Shown piece after piece: positions 19,693-27,181 of a DNA stretch of 64,000 bases. The stretch is from Salinarimonas soli. Lineage in GTDB: Bacteria > Pseudomonadota > Alphaproteobacteria > Rhizobiales > Beijerinckiaceae. Below the pieces are notes generated by a model that saw nothing but the letters and a program-made list of their open reading frames with translations, ran no database searches and was not told the DNA's origin. The position numbers and the translations under genes were made by a program. The stretch covers positions 1 to 64,000 of the forward strand of contig NZ_VUOA01000006.1 in the NCBI RefSeq assembly GCF_008386575.1, written 5' to 3'. Each line of letters opens with the position of its first letter. Positions within the stretch are counted from its first letter, which is position 1.

Positions 19693-20274
19693 TCACTGGA
19701 GCTTGTTGCCGCGGAAGACGCTCACGCCGTTGCGCGAGGCGTTGCCATTGCAGCTGCACTGCGGTCCGCAGCACCGGGGGCAGCCCTCGCCGGCTCCGGA
19801 CGCGCCGTCGACGTCCGATCCGGTCGCGCCGACCTCGCCGCAGCCGCCGGCCTCGCCGACGCCCGACGAGGAGCCGCAGCCGCCCGCGGCGTCCAGGGAG
19901 TCCGAGCCGAAATCGTAGCCCCCGTCCATGCCGCCGCACGAGCCCGACGAGCCCACCGCCCCGGCGCCGCCGGCCTGGCTGGGCATCAGGATCCCGTTGT
20001 CGGAGCCGTTCGCGCCGCCGCAGGCATTCGTGGCGCCGGCATCGCCGATGCCGCCTGCCCCGCCCGCGCCGCCGCAGCCTGTGGCGCTGCCCGCCGCGCC
20101 GCAGCCGCCCGCCTCGCCGGCCGCTCCGCCGCCCGCTCCCTCGCCGACCCTCTGGCCGGACTGGAGAAGCTGAAGCATGCCCATCAGAATGTCGTTGAAC
20201 GACAGGCCGGCCTTGCCGTCGAGGCTGGCCCACTGGCTCGTGTCGATGTTCTGTTGATTAGCCCCGATCTGCAT
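19693..20274 (-). CDS. Gly/Ala/Cys-rich protein with helical leader-like N-terminus
   Basis: A 193-residue protein. Residues 1-43 are ordinary and probably helical (MQIGANQQNIDTSQW; FNDILMGMLQLLQSG). Residues 44-165 are Gly/Ala/Ser-rich with repeated GGCG-type units, and a Cys cluster follows (CPRCCGPQCSC near 168-178). I count 11 cysteines, all after residue 50. There is no Sec signal, so a cytosolic, type I-secreted or modified product is possible. ATG 20274 is chosen over a start six codons upstream. It is first in an operon, behind an AT-rich promoter region. Not recognised. Confidence 0.65.
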   Translation of the reverse strand: MQIGANQQNIDTSQWASLDGKAGLSFNDILMGMLQLLQSGQRVGEGAGGGAAGEAGGCGAAGSATGCGGAGGAGGIGDAGATNACGGANGSDNGILMPSQAGGAGAVGSSGSCGGMDGGYDFGSDSLDAAGGCGSSSGVGEAGGCGEVGATGSDVDGASGAGEGCPRCCGPQCSCNGNASRNGVSVFRGNKLQ

Positions 20275-20522
20275 AGGAACTCTCCGGCACAAACAGAAAA
20301 CGTGATATCCGCATCACAGGTTTTAACTCGGCGATAACACTATCTAAGTCAAACACATTTGAACAACGAAGTTTGTTGTTAATTGAGGTAATATATCATT
20401 TCAAGATATTGAATATGCTGAACCGATGGTTAAGCTTGGCCGCCGCATAACATCGGCTTAGGCATGGACGGTCGGGGGCTGGCGTCGTAGGGTCCCGCCG
20501 CACCCCAGCGGAGAGCGCAGCC
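20275..20522. promoter_or_regulatory. AT-rich divergent promoter region
   Basis: About 250 bp, far richer in A+T than the surroundings, between the Gly/Cys-rich operon (minus) and the SDR gene (plus). It contains TTTGTTGTTAATTGAGG and TAATATATCATTTC stretches. I see no gene. The base composition suggests strong or nucleoid-protein-controlled promoters. Confidence 0.5.
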
Positions 20523-21284
20523 TTGCCAACGAGCCAGTCGTCCAACCAGAGACGCCGCGTGATGCTCCTCACGGGCGCGAGCCGCGGCATCGGGCATGCC
20601 ACGGTCAAGCGGTTCTCGGCCGCGGGCTGGCGCGTCATCACGGCCTCCCGCCACGCCTTCCCCGAGAACTGCCCCTGGGAGATGGGGCCGGAGGACCACC
20701 TCCAGGTCGACCTCTCGGATTCCGAGGACACCCGCCGCGCCATCGAGGACGTGAAGAGCCGTCTCGAGGTGGAGGGGAGCCAGCTCCACGCCCTCGTGAA
20801 CAATGCCGGCATCTCGCCCAAAGGCCCCGGCGGCTCCCGCCTCAGCGCCATCGAGACCGCGCACCGCGACTGGCTGCACGTGTTCCAGGTGAACTTCTTC
20901 GCGTCCATCATGCTGGCGCGGGGCCTGTGCGAGGAGCTCACCCGGGCCAAGGGCTCCGTGGTGAACGTGACCTCCATCGCGGGCTCGCGGGTCCACCCCT
21001 TCGCGGGCGCGGCCTATTCCACGTCGAAGGCGGCGCTGGCCGCGCTCACCCGCGAGATGGCGGCGGATTTCGGTCCTCTGGGCGTGCGCGTCAACGCGAT
21101 CTCGCCGGGCGAGATCGACACCTCCATCCTCTCGCCGGGCACCGAGCGGCTCGTGGAGCAGATCCCGCAGCGGCGCCTCGGCACCCCGGACGAGGTGGCG
21201 AAGGCGATCTACTTCCTGTGCACCGACATGAGCTCCTACGTGAACGGAGCCGAGCTGCACATCAATGGCGGCCAGCATGTCTGA
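20523..21284 (+). CDS. SDR family NAD(P)-dependent oxidoreductase
   Basis: Classical short-chain dehydrogenase, 253 residues. The cofactor loop is TGASRGIG (17-24), NNAGIS is near 97-102, the catalytic Ser is in VTSIAGS and YSTSK supplies Tyr and Lys; the C-terminus is INGGQHV. The substrate is unknown. The start appears to be TTG 20523, with GGAGAG upstream; MLLTGASRG at codon 14 is the alternative. The stop overlaps the next gene's start by 8 bp, so the two are coupled. Confidence 0.85.
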   Translation: MPTSQSSNQRRRVMLLTGASRGIGHATVKRFSAAGWRVITASRHAFPENCPWEMGPEDHLQVDLSDSEDTRRAIEDVKSRLEVEGSQLHALVNNAGISPKGPGGSRLSAIETAHRDWLHVFQVNFFASIMLARGLCEELTRAKGSVVNVTSIAGSRVHPFAGAAYSTSKAALAALTREMAADFGPLGVRVNAISPGEIDTSILSPGTERLVEQIPQRRLGTPDEVAKAIYFLCTDMSSYVNGAELHINGGQHV

Positions 21285-22359
21285 CCTGCGCCGGGGGCTC
21301 GCGGCCCTCGCGCTCGTGCTGGCGGGGCCCGCCGCAGCCGCCGAGGTGGCCGTGCTTCCGCTCCCCTTTGCGGTCGAGGAGTTCCGCGGGCCCGGCAGCT
21401 ATCTGGCCCGCATCGCGCCGACCGCCGATCCGGCGCTCCGGCGCCCCGGTCGCGAGGGCCCCGTGGCGCTCGCCTGGGGCGCGGGCGGCGCGGCGGCGCT
21501 GACGCTCGCGGACGGCGAGGTTTCGGTGATTCCGCTGCGCGGCAATCCGTCGGGGCTCGGCGAGCGCCCGGCCGACGCGATCCCCCATGCCCGCCAGGCC
21601 GCCGAGGGGCCGATCAAGGCCTATCTCGCCTCGCCGCGCACGGATTACGGCCACGGCGTCCTGGGCGATTCCGTCGAGGCAGGCACCCTCGTCATCGAGG
21701 AGCGCCGCCCCGTCCAGGCGGGTCCGGGCGTGCAGAAGGTGCCTGTCACGGTGACGCGCCTGGAGGCCGGGCCCGACGCGGTCTTCGAGGACCTGGAGCC
21801 GCGCCTGGCCGATCTCGACGGGGACGGCGTGCCCGAGATCCTCGTCGTACGCTCCTCGAAGAGCGCGGGCGCCGCCCTCGTGATTGCGGGACGGCGCGAG
21901 GGCGTCTGGCGCATGGTCGCCGAGACGCCCGCGATCGGGACGTCGAACCGCTGGCTCAATCCCGGGCCGGTGGCCGACTTCGACCGCAACGGCAAGCCCG
22001 ACATCGTGGTGGTGCGCACGCCCCACATCGACGGGGTCCTCCAGGTCTGGACCTGGGACGGGGGCGGCCTGCGCCTCCTGCACGAGAAGGCGGGCTACTC
22101 GACCCATGCTCAAGGCTCGACGGCCCTCGACAACGCGGCCGCTGCCGATCTCGACGGCGACGGCACGCCGGAGATCGTGGCCCCGACCCTCGACCGGCGC
22201 GCCATCGCGATCCTCTCGGTGGGCCGCGGCATCGACGAGCGCGCCCGGATCCCCCTCCCCGCCCCCACCGGCCGCGGCCTCGCGGTGCTTGGCACGGGGC
22301 GCGGGGCGCGGATCGTGGTGGCGCTGGAGGACGGGCGCGTGGCGGTGGTGAAGCCTTGA
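21277..22359 (+). CDS. Secreted FG-GAP/VCBS repeat protein
   Basis: A 360-residue protein with a Sec signal (MSDLRRGLAALALVLAGPAAAA) and a predicted beta-propeller. Calcium-loop-like motifs occur as DLDGDGVPEI near 185, DFDRNGKPDI near 235 and DLDGDGTPEI near 295. Likely periplasmic; the role is unknown. ATG 21277 overlaps the end of the SDR gene (ATGTCTGA); an ATG four codons earlier is also possible. Confidence 0.8.
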   Translation: MSDLRRGLAALALVLAGPAAAAEVAVLPLPFAVEEFRGPGSYLARIAPTADPALRRPGREGPVALAWGAGGAAALTLADGEVSVIPLRGNPSGLGERPADAIPHARQAAEGPIKAYLASPRTDYGHGVLGDSVEAGTLVIEERRPVQAGPGVQKVPVTVTRLEAGPDAVFEDLEPRLADLDGDGVPEILVVRSSKSAGAALVIAGRREGVWRMVAETPAIGTSNRWLNPGPVADFDRNGKPDIVVVRTPHIDGVLQVWTWDGGGLRLLHEKAGYSTHAQGSTALDNAAAADLDGDGTPEIVAPTLDRRAIAILSVGRGIDERARIPLPAPTGRGLAVLGTGRGARIVVALEDGRVAVVKP

Positions 22360-22389
22360 GGGAGTGGTGAGGGACGTTTCGCTTCGGCG

Positions 22390-22577
22390 GTGATCGCCGG
22401 GCGGGGCGCACGCGTCGTGCGGAGCGGAATGCGATCCAGCGCAATGTCGATGCCGCGAAGCGGCTCGGGATGGCCCTCAAAGGCCCGTGACGGGCATTAT
22501 GCGTCGCTTCGCGACAAGAGTGGTGCTGGATCCCCTTCCCCTCCAGCAGCTCACGCTGCTTCCGGCCGGGGATGACA
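22390..22577. repeat. Dispersed repeat A, copy 2
   Basis: Copy of the 2999-3185 element. The right end GCCGGGGATGACA (22565-22577) is perfect and the interior GCGTCGCTTCGCGACAAGAG is conserved, but the left end has decayed. It lies between convergent genes within a 401-bp gap. Confidence 0.75.
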
Positions 22578-22595
22578 CGGGGAGCGTGCCACGTC

Positions 22596-22650
22596 TGTCA
22601 TCCCCGGCCGGAGGCGGCTTGTCCGCCGGAGTGGAAGGGGATCCAGCACG
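22596..22650. repeat. Dispersed repeat A, partial copy 3
   Basis: Begins with the perfect left end TGTCATCCCCGGC at 22596-22608 and continues to GGAAGGGGATCCAGCAC, then loses similarity. It is adjacent to copy 2. The remainder to 22760 contains nothing I recognise. Confidence 0.65.
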
Positions 22651-22760
22651 GCTTGCTGCGCCGAAGGCGCACTCTATGCCCGGCCAGGGCCCTTGGTCGG
22701 CCAGCGCGGGTCGCCGCGCCGCATGCAAGCGCGCCTTCCCTACGCGAGCGTGCCCGCCCC

Positions 22761-23189
22761 TCAGCTCGTGATGTACTCGCGAAGCGCCTGCTGCTCCGTC
22801 TCCACCTCGGCGAGGCGGCGCTTGACGATGTCGCCGATGGAGACAATGCCGATGAGGCGTCCGCCCTGCACCACGGGCACGTGGCGGAACTTGCCGCGGG
22901 TCATGAGCTCCATAACCTCGACGATGACGATGTCGGGCGTGCAGGTCACCACCTCGGCGGTCATGTGCCGCGAGACGGGATGGTCGAGGGCCGCCGCGCC
23001 GCCCCGGGCGAGCGCCCGGACGATGTCGCGCTCCGAGAGGATCCCGGCCACGGCCCGGCTCCCCTCCGAGACGATCACGGCGCCGATGCGGCGCTCGGCG
23101 AGGAGGTGCGCGGCTTCGGCCAGCGTGCGATCGGGCGCGATGGTGACGACGTCGCCTCCCTTCTCGGCCAGGATGTGCTGAACGCTCAT
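22761..23189 (-). CDS. CBS domain pair protein
   Basis: A 142-residue protein made of two CBS motifs (about 6-60 and 75-130), seen in GAVIVSEGSRAVAGILSERDIV and HVPVVQGGRLIGIVSIGDIV. Such stand-alone pairs bind adenosine nucleotides and sense energy state; the target is unknown. GGAGG precedes the ATG at 23189. It is a cytosolic single gene. Confidence 0.9.
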   Translation of the reverse strand: MSVQHILAEKGGDVVTIAPDRTLAEAAHLLAERRIGAVIVSEGSRAVAGILSERDIVRALARGGAAALDHPVSRHMTAEVVTCTPDIVIVEVMELMTRGKFRHVPVVQGGRLIGIVSIGDIVKRRLAEVETEQQALREYITS

Positions 23190-23286
23190 GGTTCCCTCCA
23201 AGGCCGGGCTCTTGCCGCCGCGGGGCGGGCGGCCCGGCTCGTCAGGGGAGTGTGCCGTCACCCGGGCCCGCTTTCAAGCGAGGGGC

Positions 23287-24114
23287 TCACCCCCGGTCGG
23301 CCTCGTCCCGGTCCGGCACCCCGACGGCGTCCCGCAGCGGGTCGAGCAGGGGAAAGAGCGCGAGGCCCGCCAGGAGCCCGCCGATATGAGCCTGCCACGC
23401 GATGGCGCCGCCCGCGATGCCGAGAGGCCCGGCGAGGAGCCCCACCGCGATGTCGACGGCAAGCCACACGCCCAGGAAGCCGAGGACGCGAGGATTGCCA
23501 GCGATGGCCCGCAGCGTCTGGCGCGGGCGCTCATGCGGCTCCAGGGGGATCCAGGGCGGCACGGGCGTGAACACGAACCACGCCGCCGCGGCGACGAGCC
23601 CCGAGACGCCGCCCGACGCCCCGATCATCGGCACCACGGCGTAGGGGTCGGCGAGGAAATGCGCGCCCGCCCCCGCCAGGACGGCGGCGAGGGTGAGGCC
23701 GAGGAACCGGGCCGGCCCGAGGCGGCGCGCCACCGGGGTGCCGAAGGCGACGAGCCAGACGGCGTTCGAGAGGAGATGGGCCCAGGAGGCGTGCAGAAGC
23801 CCGTAGGTGGCGGCGGTCCAGACCTTCGCCTCCCCGTCCGCCAGCACGATGGAGGCGAGCCCGGCGAGGTCCCTCGCCTCCTCGGCGCCGCGCGTCGCGA
23901 GCTCGGTCGCGACCGCGTCGAGGCCGCCCGACCCGAAGGCGAGGCTCCAGCGCGCGGGCACGAAGGCGAGCTCCAGGAGCAGGCGGAAATCCGTCTCAGG
24001 GGAGAGAAGCCCACGCCCGACATGGATCGCGGCCAGGAGGCCCGCCGTGAGGATCACCACGCCGGGCAGGTTGAACATGGGCTCCCGGCCGGGGGAGTAC
24101 GGGCGCTCGCTCAT
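23287..24114 (-). CDS. Rhomboid family intramembrane serine protease
   Basis: A 275-residue membrane protein with about six helices. The catalytic Ser167 is in GASGG and His243 is in AWQAHIGG. The oxyanion-type HxxxN is at 113-117 (HLLSN). The first loop after helix 1 is long (residues 33-95). It would cleave membrane-protein substrates within the bilayer; substrates are unknown. Its 5' leader contains a terminator-like hairpin at 24171-24208. Confidence 0.9.
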   Translation of the reverse strand: MSERPYSPGREPMFNLPGVVILTAGLLAAIHVGRGLLSPETDFRLLLELAFVPARWSLAFGSGGLDAVATELATRGAEEARDLAGLASIVLADGEAKVWTAATYGLLHASWAHLLSNAVWLVAFGTPVARRLGPARFLGLTLAAVLAGAGAHFLADPYAVVPMIGASGGVSGLVAAAAWFVFTPVPPWIPLEPHERPRQTLRAIAGNPRVLGFLGVWLAVDIAVGLLAGPLGIAGGAIAWQAHIGGLLAGLALFPLLDPLRDAVGVPDRDEADRG

Positions 24115-24170
24115 GCCACGACGATGGGTGGCGCGGGGGCATCCGGCAAGGCTGCGCGGCGTCGCGGGGC

Positions 24171-24208
24171 AAAAAAGAAGGGGAGAGCGCAGCCTGCACC
24201 CTCCCCTT
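24171..24208 (-). terminator. Terminator-like hairpin upstream of the rhomboid gene
   Basis: Stem AAGGGGAG / CTCCCCTT around a 15-base loop. On the minus strand a CTTTTTT-type tract (24171-24176) follows. It lies 57 bp before the rhomboid ATG, so it could stop read-through or act as a leader attenuator. Confidence 0.5.
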
Positions 24209-24529
24209 TGACGTCGAGCGTCGCTCCCTCGCCCGCTTGAAGCAGGCGGAGCCGATGACGTTGCGCTCTCGTGTCGAGTCCGCCGGCGGGAACCAGACCC
24301 TGATCCGCTCCCGCCTCAACCGTGGCCCGATCACCATGGCCGAGGCCACCCGGCCGGGCAACGTCAACCATCCGTTAAGGTTAACTAATGGTTTCCGGAA
24401 ACAACCCGGTGGGGTTCGGCATAACCCCTGCTCCACGGCACCCGACTCGGTGTCTGATTGGCCCGATGCGGCCGGAAGCGTCCCGAACCGGGACAGCCGG
24501 CCGCGGACGGCCTTTACGTTGGTGCAAGC
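24209..24529. other. Intergenic region with palindromes
   Basis: Divergent spacer before the PAS_5 gene. It holds TTAAGGTTAACTAAT at 24375-24389 and a perfect 12-bp palindrome GTTTCCGGAAAC at 24391-24402. No coding sequence is evident. Together these look like a regulator-binding region for the PAS_5 gene. Confidence 0.45.
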
Positions 24530-25120
24530 ATGAAACACGCCTCCACCCGGATGATCTTCTCCTACTGGGATGCCCTGCGCGGCGAGCGCGCGGCCCCGGA
24601 CCGGGGCGAGATCGAGCCCGGGGAGATCCGCCACGTCCTGGCCGACACGTTCATCCTGGAGATCGGGGCCGACCGCACGGCGGAGTTCCGCCTGGCCGGC
24701 ACGCGGCTGTGCGCCCTGTTCGGCCGCGAGCTGAAAGGCGCGCGCTTCGTCGACCTGTGGCCGGAGCACGCGGGCCCCGGGATCCGGCGGCATGTCGGGA
24801 CGGTGATCGACGAGACGGCGGGCCTCGTCATCGGCCTCCTCGGCACCACGGAATCGGGCGACACGGTCGATCTGGAGATGGTGCTCCTGCCGCTGCGCCA
24901 CCGGGGCAAGCCGCATGCGCGGGTGCTGGGCGCCCTCTCGCCCGCCACGATCCCCGCCTGGCTCGGCTTCAGCCCCGTCACCTCGCTCGCCACCGTGTCC
25001 CTGCGGGTGATCTGGCCCTCGGGCCGGTCCGAGGGCCCGAGCTTCGGCCGGGGCGATCCGCAGGACCGCCGCAGGCGCTTCGTGGTCCACGAAGGCGGCC
25101 GCTCGGTCGCGGGGGACTGA
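24530..25120 (+). CDS. PAS_5-family PAS domain protein
   Basis: A 196-residue cytosolic protein typical of alphaproteobacteria. The N-terminal signature MKHASTRMIFSYWDALRG is followed by APDRGEIEPGEIRHVLADTF and a PAS core ending at about residue 140. The C-terminal 50 residues are basic and polar. No output domain is attached, so it probably works by protein contact. Ligand and partner are unknown. It is followed 93 bp later by a PilZ protein on the same strand. Confidence 0.8.
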   Translation: MKHASTRMIFSYWDALRGERAAPDRGEIEPGEIRHVLADTFILEIGADRTAEFRLAGTRLCALFGRELKGARFVDLWPEHAGPGIRRHVGTVIDETAGLVIGLLGTTESGDTVDLEMVLLPLRHRGKPHARVLGALSPATIPAWLGFSPVTSLATVSLRVIWPSGRSEGPSFGRGDPQDRRRRFVVHEGGRSVAGD

Positions 25121-25213
25121 CCCTGCGCGGTTCGGTTAAGAGCGAGGGACGGGGCTAAGGCAACGTTAACGGGGGCCTCGTAGAGTCGCTTCGTTCGCCC
25201 CAGACGAGTTCCG

Positions 25214-25831
25214 ATGGAAGCCCTCGCCGATCACGTCAGACCACGCCTGCTGCGCATCGCCGACAAGCGTCGCCATGCGCGCGTGGCCGTGGCGCTGCTG
25301 GGACGCTACATGCTCCCCGACCGGCAGGAATATCCGTGCCAGACGGTGGACATCTCGCCGGGCGGCGCGCTCCTCGTGGCGCCCGTGCAGGGCCGGATCG
25401 GCGACCGCGTCGTGGTCTATCTCGAGCATCTGGGGCGCGTCGAAGGCCAGATCGCCCGGCTCGTGGACCGGGGCTTCGCGATCGCCATCGCGGCGACGCC
25501 CCGCAAGCGCGACAAGCTCGCCTCGCAGCTCACCTGGCTCGCCAACCGCCACGCGCTCGGCCTGCCCGAGGACCGGCGCCACGAGCGCATCGTGCCCCGC
25601 AACCCCGTCGTCGAGATGCGGATCGAGAACGGCCCCGCCGCGATGGTGCGCCTCATCGACGTCTCGCTGTCGGGCGCCGGCGTCGCCCTCGACCCGTTGC
25701 CGCCGCTCGGCGTCGCCGTGACGCTCGGGCGCACGCCGTGCAAGGTGGTGCGCCACTTCCAGGGCGGCGTCGCGGTCGAGTTCCTCCTGCCGCTCTCGCC
25801 CGACCGCTTCGACGAATCGATCGTCCTCTGA
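25214..25831 (+). CDS. Tandem PilZ domain protein (c-di-GMP receptor)
   Basis: 205 residues containing two complete PilZ domains. The first has RxxxR at Arg19/Arg23 and DxSxxG at Asp46-Gly51 (DISPGG). The second has Arg121/Arg125 and Asp149-Gly154 (DVSLSG). Both therefore carry all expected c-di-GMP contacts. No catalytic or membrane domain is present. It probably transmits c-di-GMP to motility, envelope or polysaccharide machinery by protein interaction. Confidence 0.88.
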   Translation: MEALADHVRPRLLRIADKRRHARVAVALLGRYMLPDRQEYPCQTVDISPGGALLVAPVQGRIGDRVVVYLEHLGRVEGQIARLVDRGFAIAIAATPRKRDKLASQLTWLANRHALGLPEDRRHERIVPRNPVVEMRIENGPAAMVRLIDVSLSGAGVALDPLPPLGVAVTLGRTPCKVVRHFQGGVAVEFLLPLSPDRFDESIVL

Positions 25832-25861
25832 GCGTCCGGCCCGGACCTATTTAATCCTGTC

Positions 25862-25984
25862 TCCCTCATGCTGAGGTGGCCTGCCTAGCAGGCCCTCGGA
25901 GCACGCACCACGCCTGCCACAGCCCCCCAGGAGAGCCCTGGAGCGCCCTTCGAGGCTCGCTCCGCTCCGCCTCAGGACGAGGGG
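25862..25984 (-). repeat. Dispersed repeat B, copy 5 (reverse)
   Basis: Reverse copy from TCCCTCATGCTGAGG to CCTCAGGACGAGGGG, containing GGCCTGCCTAGCAGGCC. It lies just after the PilZ stop. The rest of the 432-bp gap, 25985-26263, is the upstream region of the first BTLCP gene and shows no other gene. Confidence 0.8.
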
Positions 25985-26263
25985 AAAGATGGGTCCTACG
26001 ACGAGGCGGCCACTCAGGTTTTTCTGCACTTCCCAACCGGACTCCGCCCGCGGCAAACCCGCGGCGTCAACGGTCGCGAAACCTCCCCTACCGGGATGCC
26101 CACAGCGATCCGAACAATTCGACACAAATCGGGAAGCGGCCGTTCGGCGTGACTTTCATGTGATCCGGCAAGGACTTGGGATCGATAAAATTGCTCCTAT
26201 CGCGGCAAGCGCCCGGCGAAGGGATCGGGGCGAAGGTCTTCCACGGACAGGGAGACTTCATCC

Positions 26264-26890
26264 ATGCACTCGATCCGCACCTGGCTTCGCCTCGCGATCG
26301 CGATCGCCGGCCTCGGCATCCTCTCGGGCACTGCGGGCGCCCAGACCTTCGCGGCCTTGCCCGCCGCGGTGCCGGCCGCCGTCACCGGCGAGGCCAAGCC
26401 CGTGGCGGCCTGGGTCGAGTGGTGTCGCCGCATGCCCGCCGACTGCGCCGTGAACCCCGCCGAGCCCGCCACCGTGACGCTCACCGCCACGACCTGGCGC
26501 ACCATCGTCTCGGTGAACCGCACGGTGAACCGGAAGATCCAGCCGCTCACGGACCAGGAGCACTGGGGCGTCCTCGATTCGTGGGACCTGCCCACGGACG
26601 GCTACGGCGATTGCGAGGACTACCAGCTCCTTAAACGCCGGCTCCTCGTCGAGGCTGGCCTTCCCCGCCGCGCCCTGCGCATGACCGTGGTGGTGGACGA
26701 GAAGGGCGAGGGCCACGCGGTGCTCATGGTGCGCACCGACCGCGGCGACTACGTGCTCGACAACAAGACCGACACGATCCTGCCCTGGCACCAGACCGGC
26801 TACACCTACGTGAAGCGCGAGGGCCACGACTCGACGGCCTGGGTCTCCCTCGGCGGCGCCCGCTCGCCCACCGTCACGGCGAATCGCTGA
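26264..26890 (+). CDS. Transglutaminase-like cysteine peptidase (BTLCP), paralogue 1
   Basis: A 208-residue protein with a Sec signal ending GTAGA (about residue 26), so periplasmic. The BTLCP catalytic triad is Cys117 (GDCEDY), His151 (GHAVLM) and Asp166 (VLDN). Conserved DHWG-like and VNRTVNRKI segments precede the Cys. Family members include LapG, which cleaves surface adhesins, but no LapA/LapD partner is visible here, so the substrate is unknown. The second paralogue follows 291 bp later. Confidence 0.9.
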   Translation: MHSIRTWLRLAIAIAGLGILSGTAGAQTFAALPAAVPAAVTGEAKPVAAWVEWCRRMPADCAVNPAEPATVTLTATTWRTIVSVNRTVNRKIQPLTDQEHWGVLDSWDLPTDGYGDCEDYQLLKRRLLVEAGLPRRALRMTVVVDEKGEGHAVLMVRTDRGDYVLDNKTDTILPWHQTGYTYVKREGHDSTAWVSLGGARSPTVTANR

Positions 26891-26951
26891 GGCCTGATTC
26901 GAACGCGAACCCCGGTCGCATCCCCTCCCCGTCCCACGATAGGGGTTCGCC

Positions 26952-26977
26952 CGAAGCCGGCCGCGAGGCCGGCTTCG
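26952..26977 (+). terminator. Hairpin after BTLCP paralogue 1
   Basis: Perfect 11-bp stem CGAAGCCGGCC / GGCCGGCTTCG with loop GCGA. It lies 61 bp past the stop, with only a weak T content afterwards. Likely a terminator that separates the two BTLCP genes. Confidence 0.55.
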
Positions 26978-27094
26978 TCGCGCCGGAGCCCGGCCCATAG
27001 GGGCTGCCCCTCATACGGCGGAGCGCCGGGCCGCCGAAACGCCGAACTTGGAGCCTTCGCTGTGTTGCATGGAACCAACGCCGCCCCAGTGTCG

Positions 27095-27110
27095 TTAACG
27101 ATGGTTTAAC
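27095..27110 (+). promoter_or_regulatory. CtrA-type box 1 of BTLCP paralogue 2
   Basis: TTAACGATGGTTTAAC, an exact TTAA-N7-TTAAC consensus, 72 bp before the proposed start codon. A second match follows 39 bp downstream. Confidence 0.6.
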
Positions 27111-27149
27111 TCCGGACTTGCGCCTAAGAATCCTGCCGTGCCACCTTGG

Positions 27150-27165
27150 TTAAAACAACATTAAG
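27150..27165 (+). promoter_or_regulatory. CtrA-type box 2 of BTLCP paralogue 2
   Basis: TTAAAACAACATTAAG, a TTAA-N7-TTAA match, 17 bp before the proposed start. The two half-box pairs are separated by 55 bp centre to centre, about five helical turns. Confidence 0.5.
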
Positions 27166-27181
27166 CCAGGGTTTGCGGGGC

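Noticed and set aside
18787..20337. 516-codon plus-strand frame across both genes of the Gly/Cys-rich unit
   Set aside because: It spans two genes and their spacer, is Ala/Arg-rich and lacks a start signal. The minus-strand frames have ribosome sites, and the 277-residue protein has a normal composition.
24375..24389. TTAAGGTTAACTAAT as a further CtrA box
   Set aside because: The second half at the right spacing reads TAAT rather than TTAA.
26891..26940. tRNA-like string GATTCGAACGCGAACCCC
   Set aside because: No acceptor stem, anticodon arm or CCA context can be formed around it.
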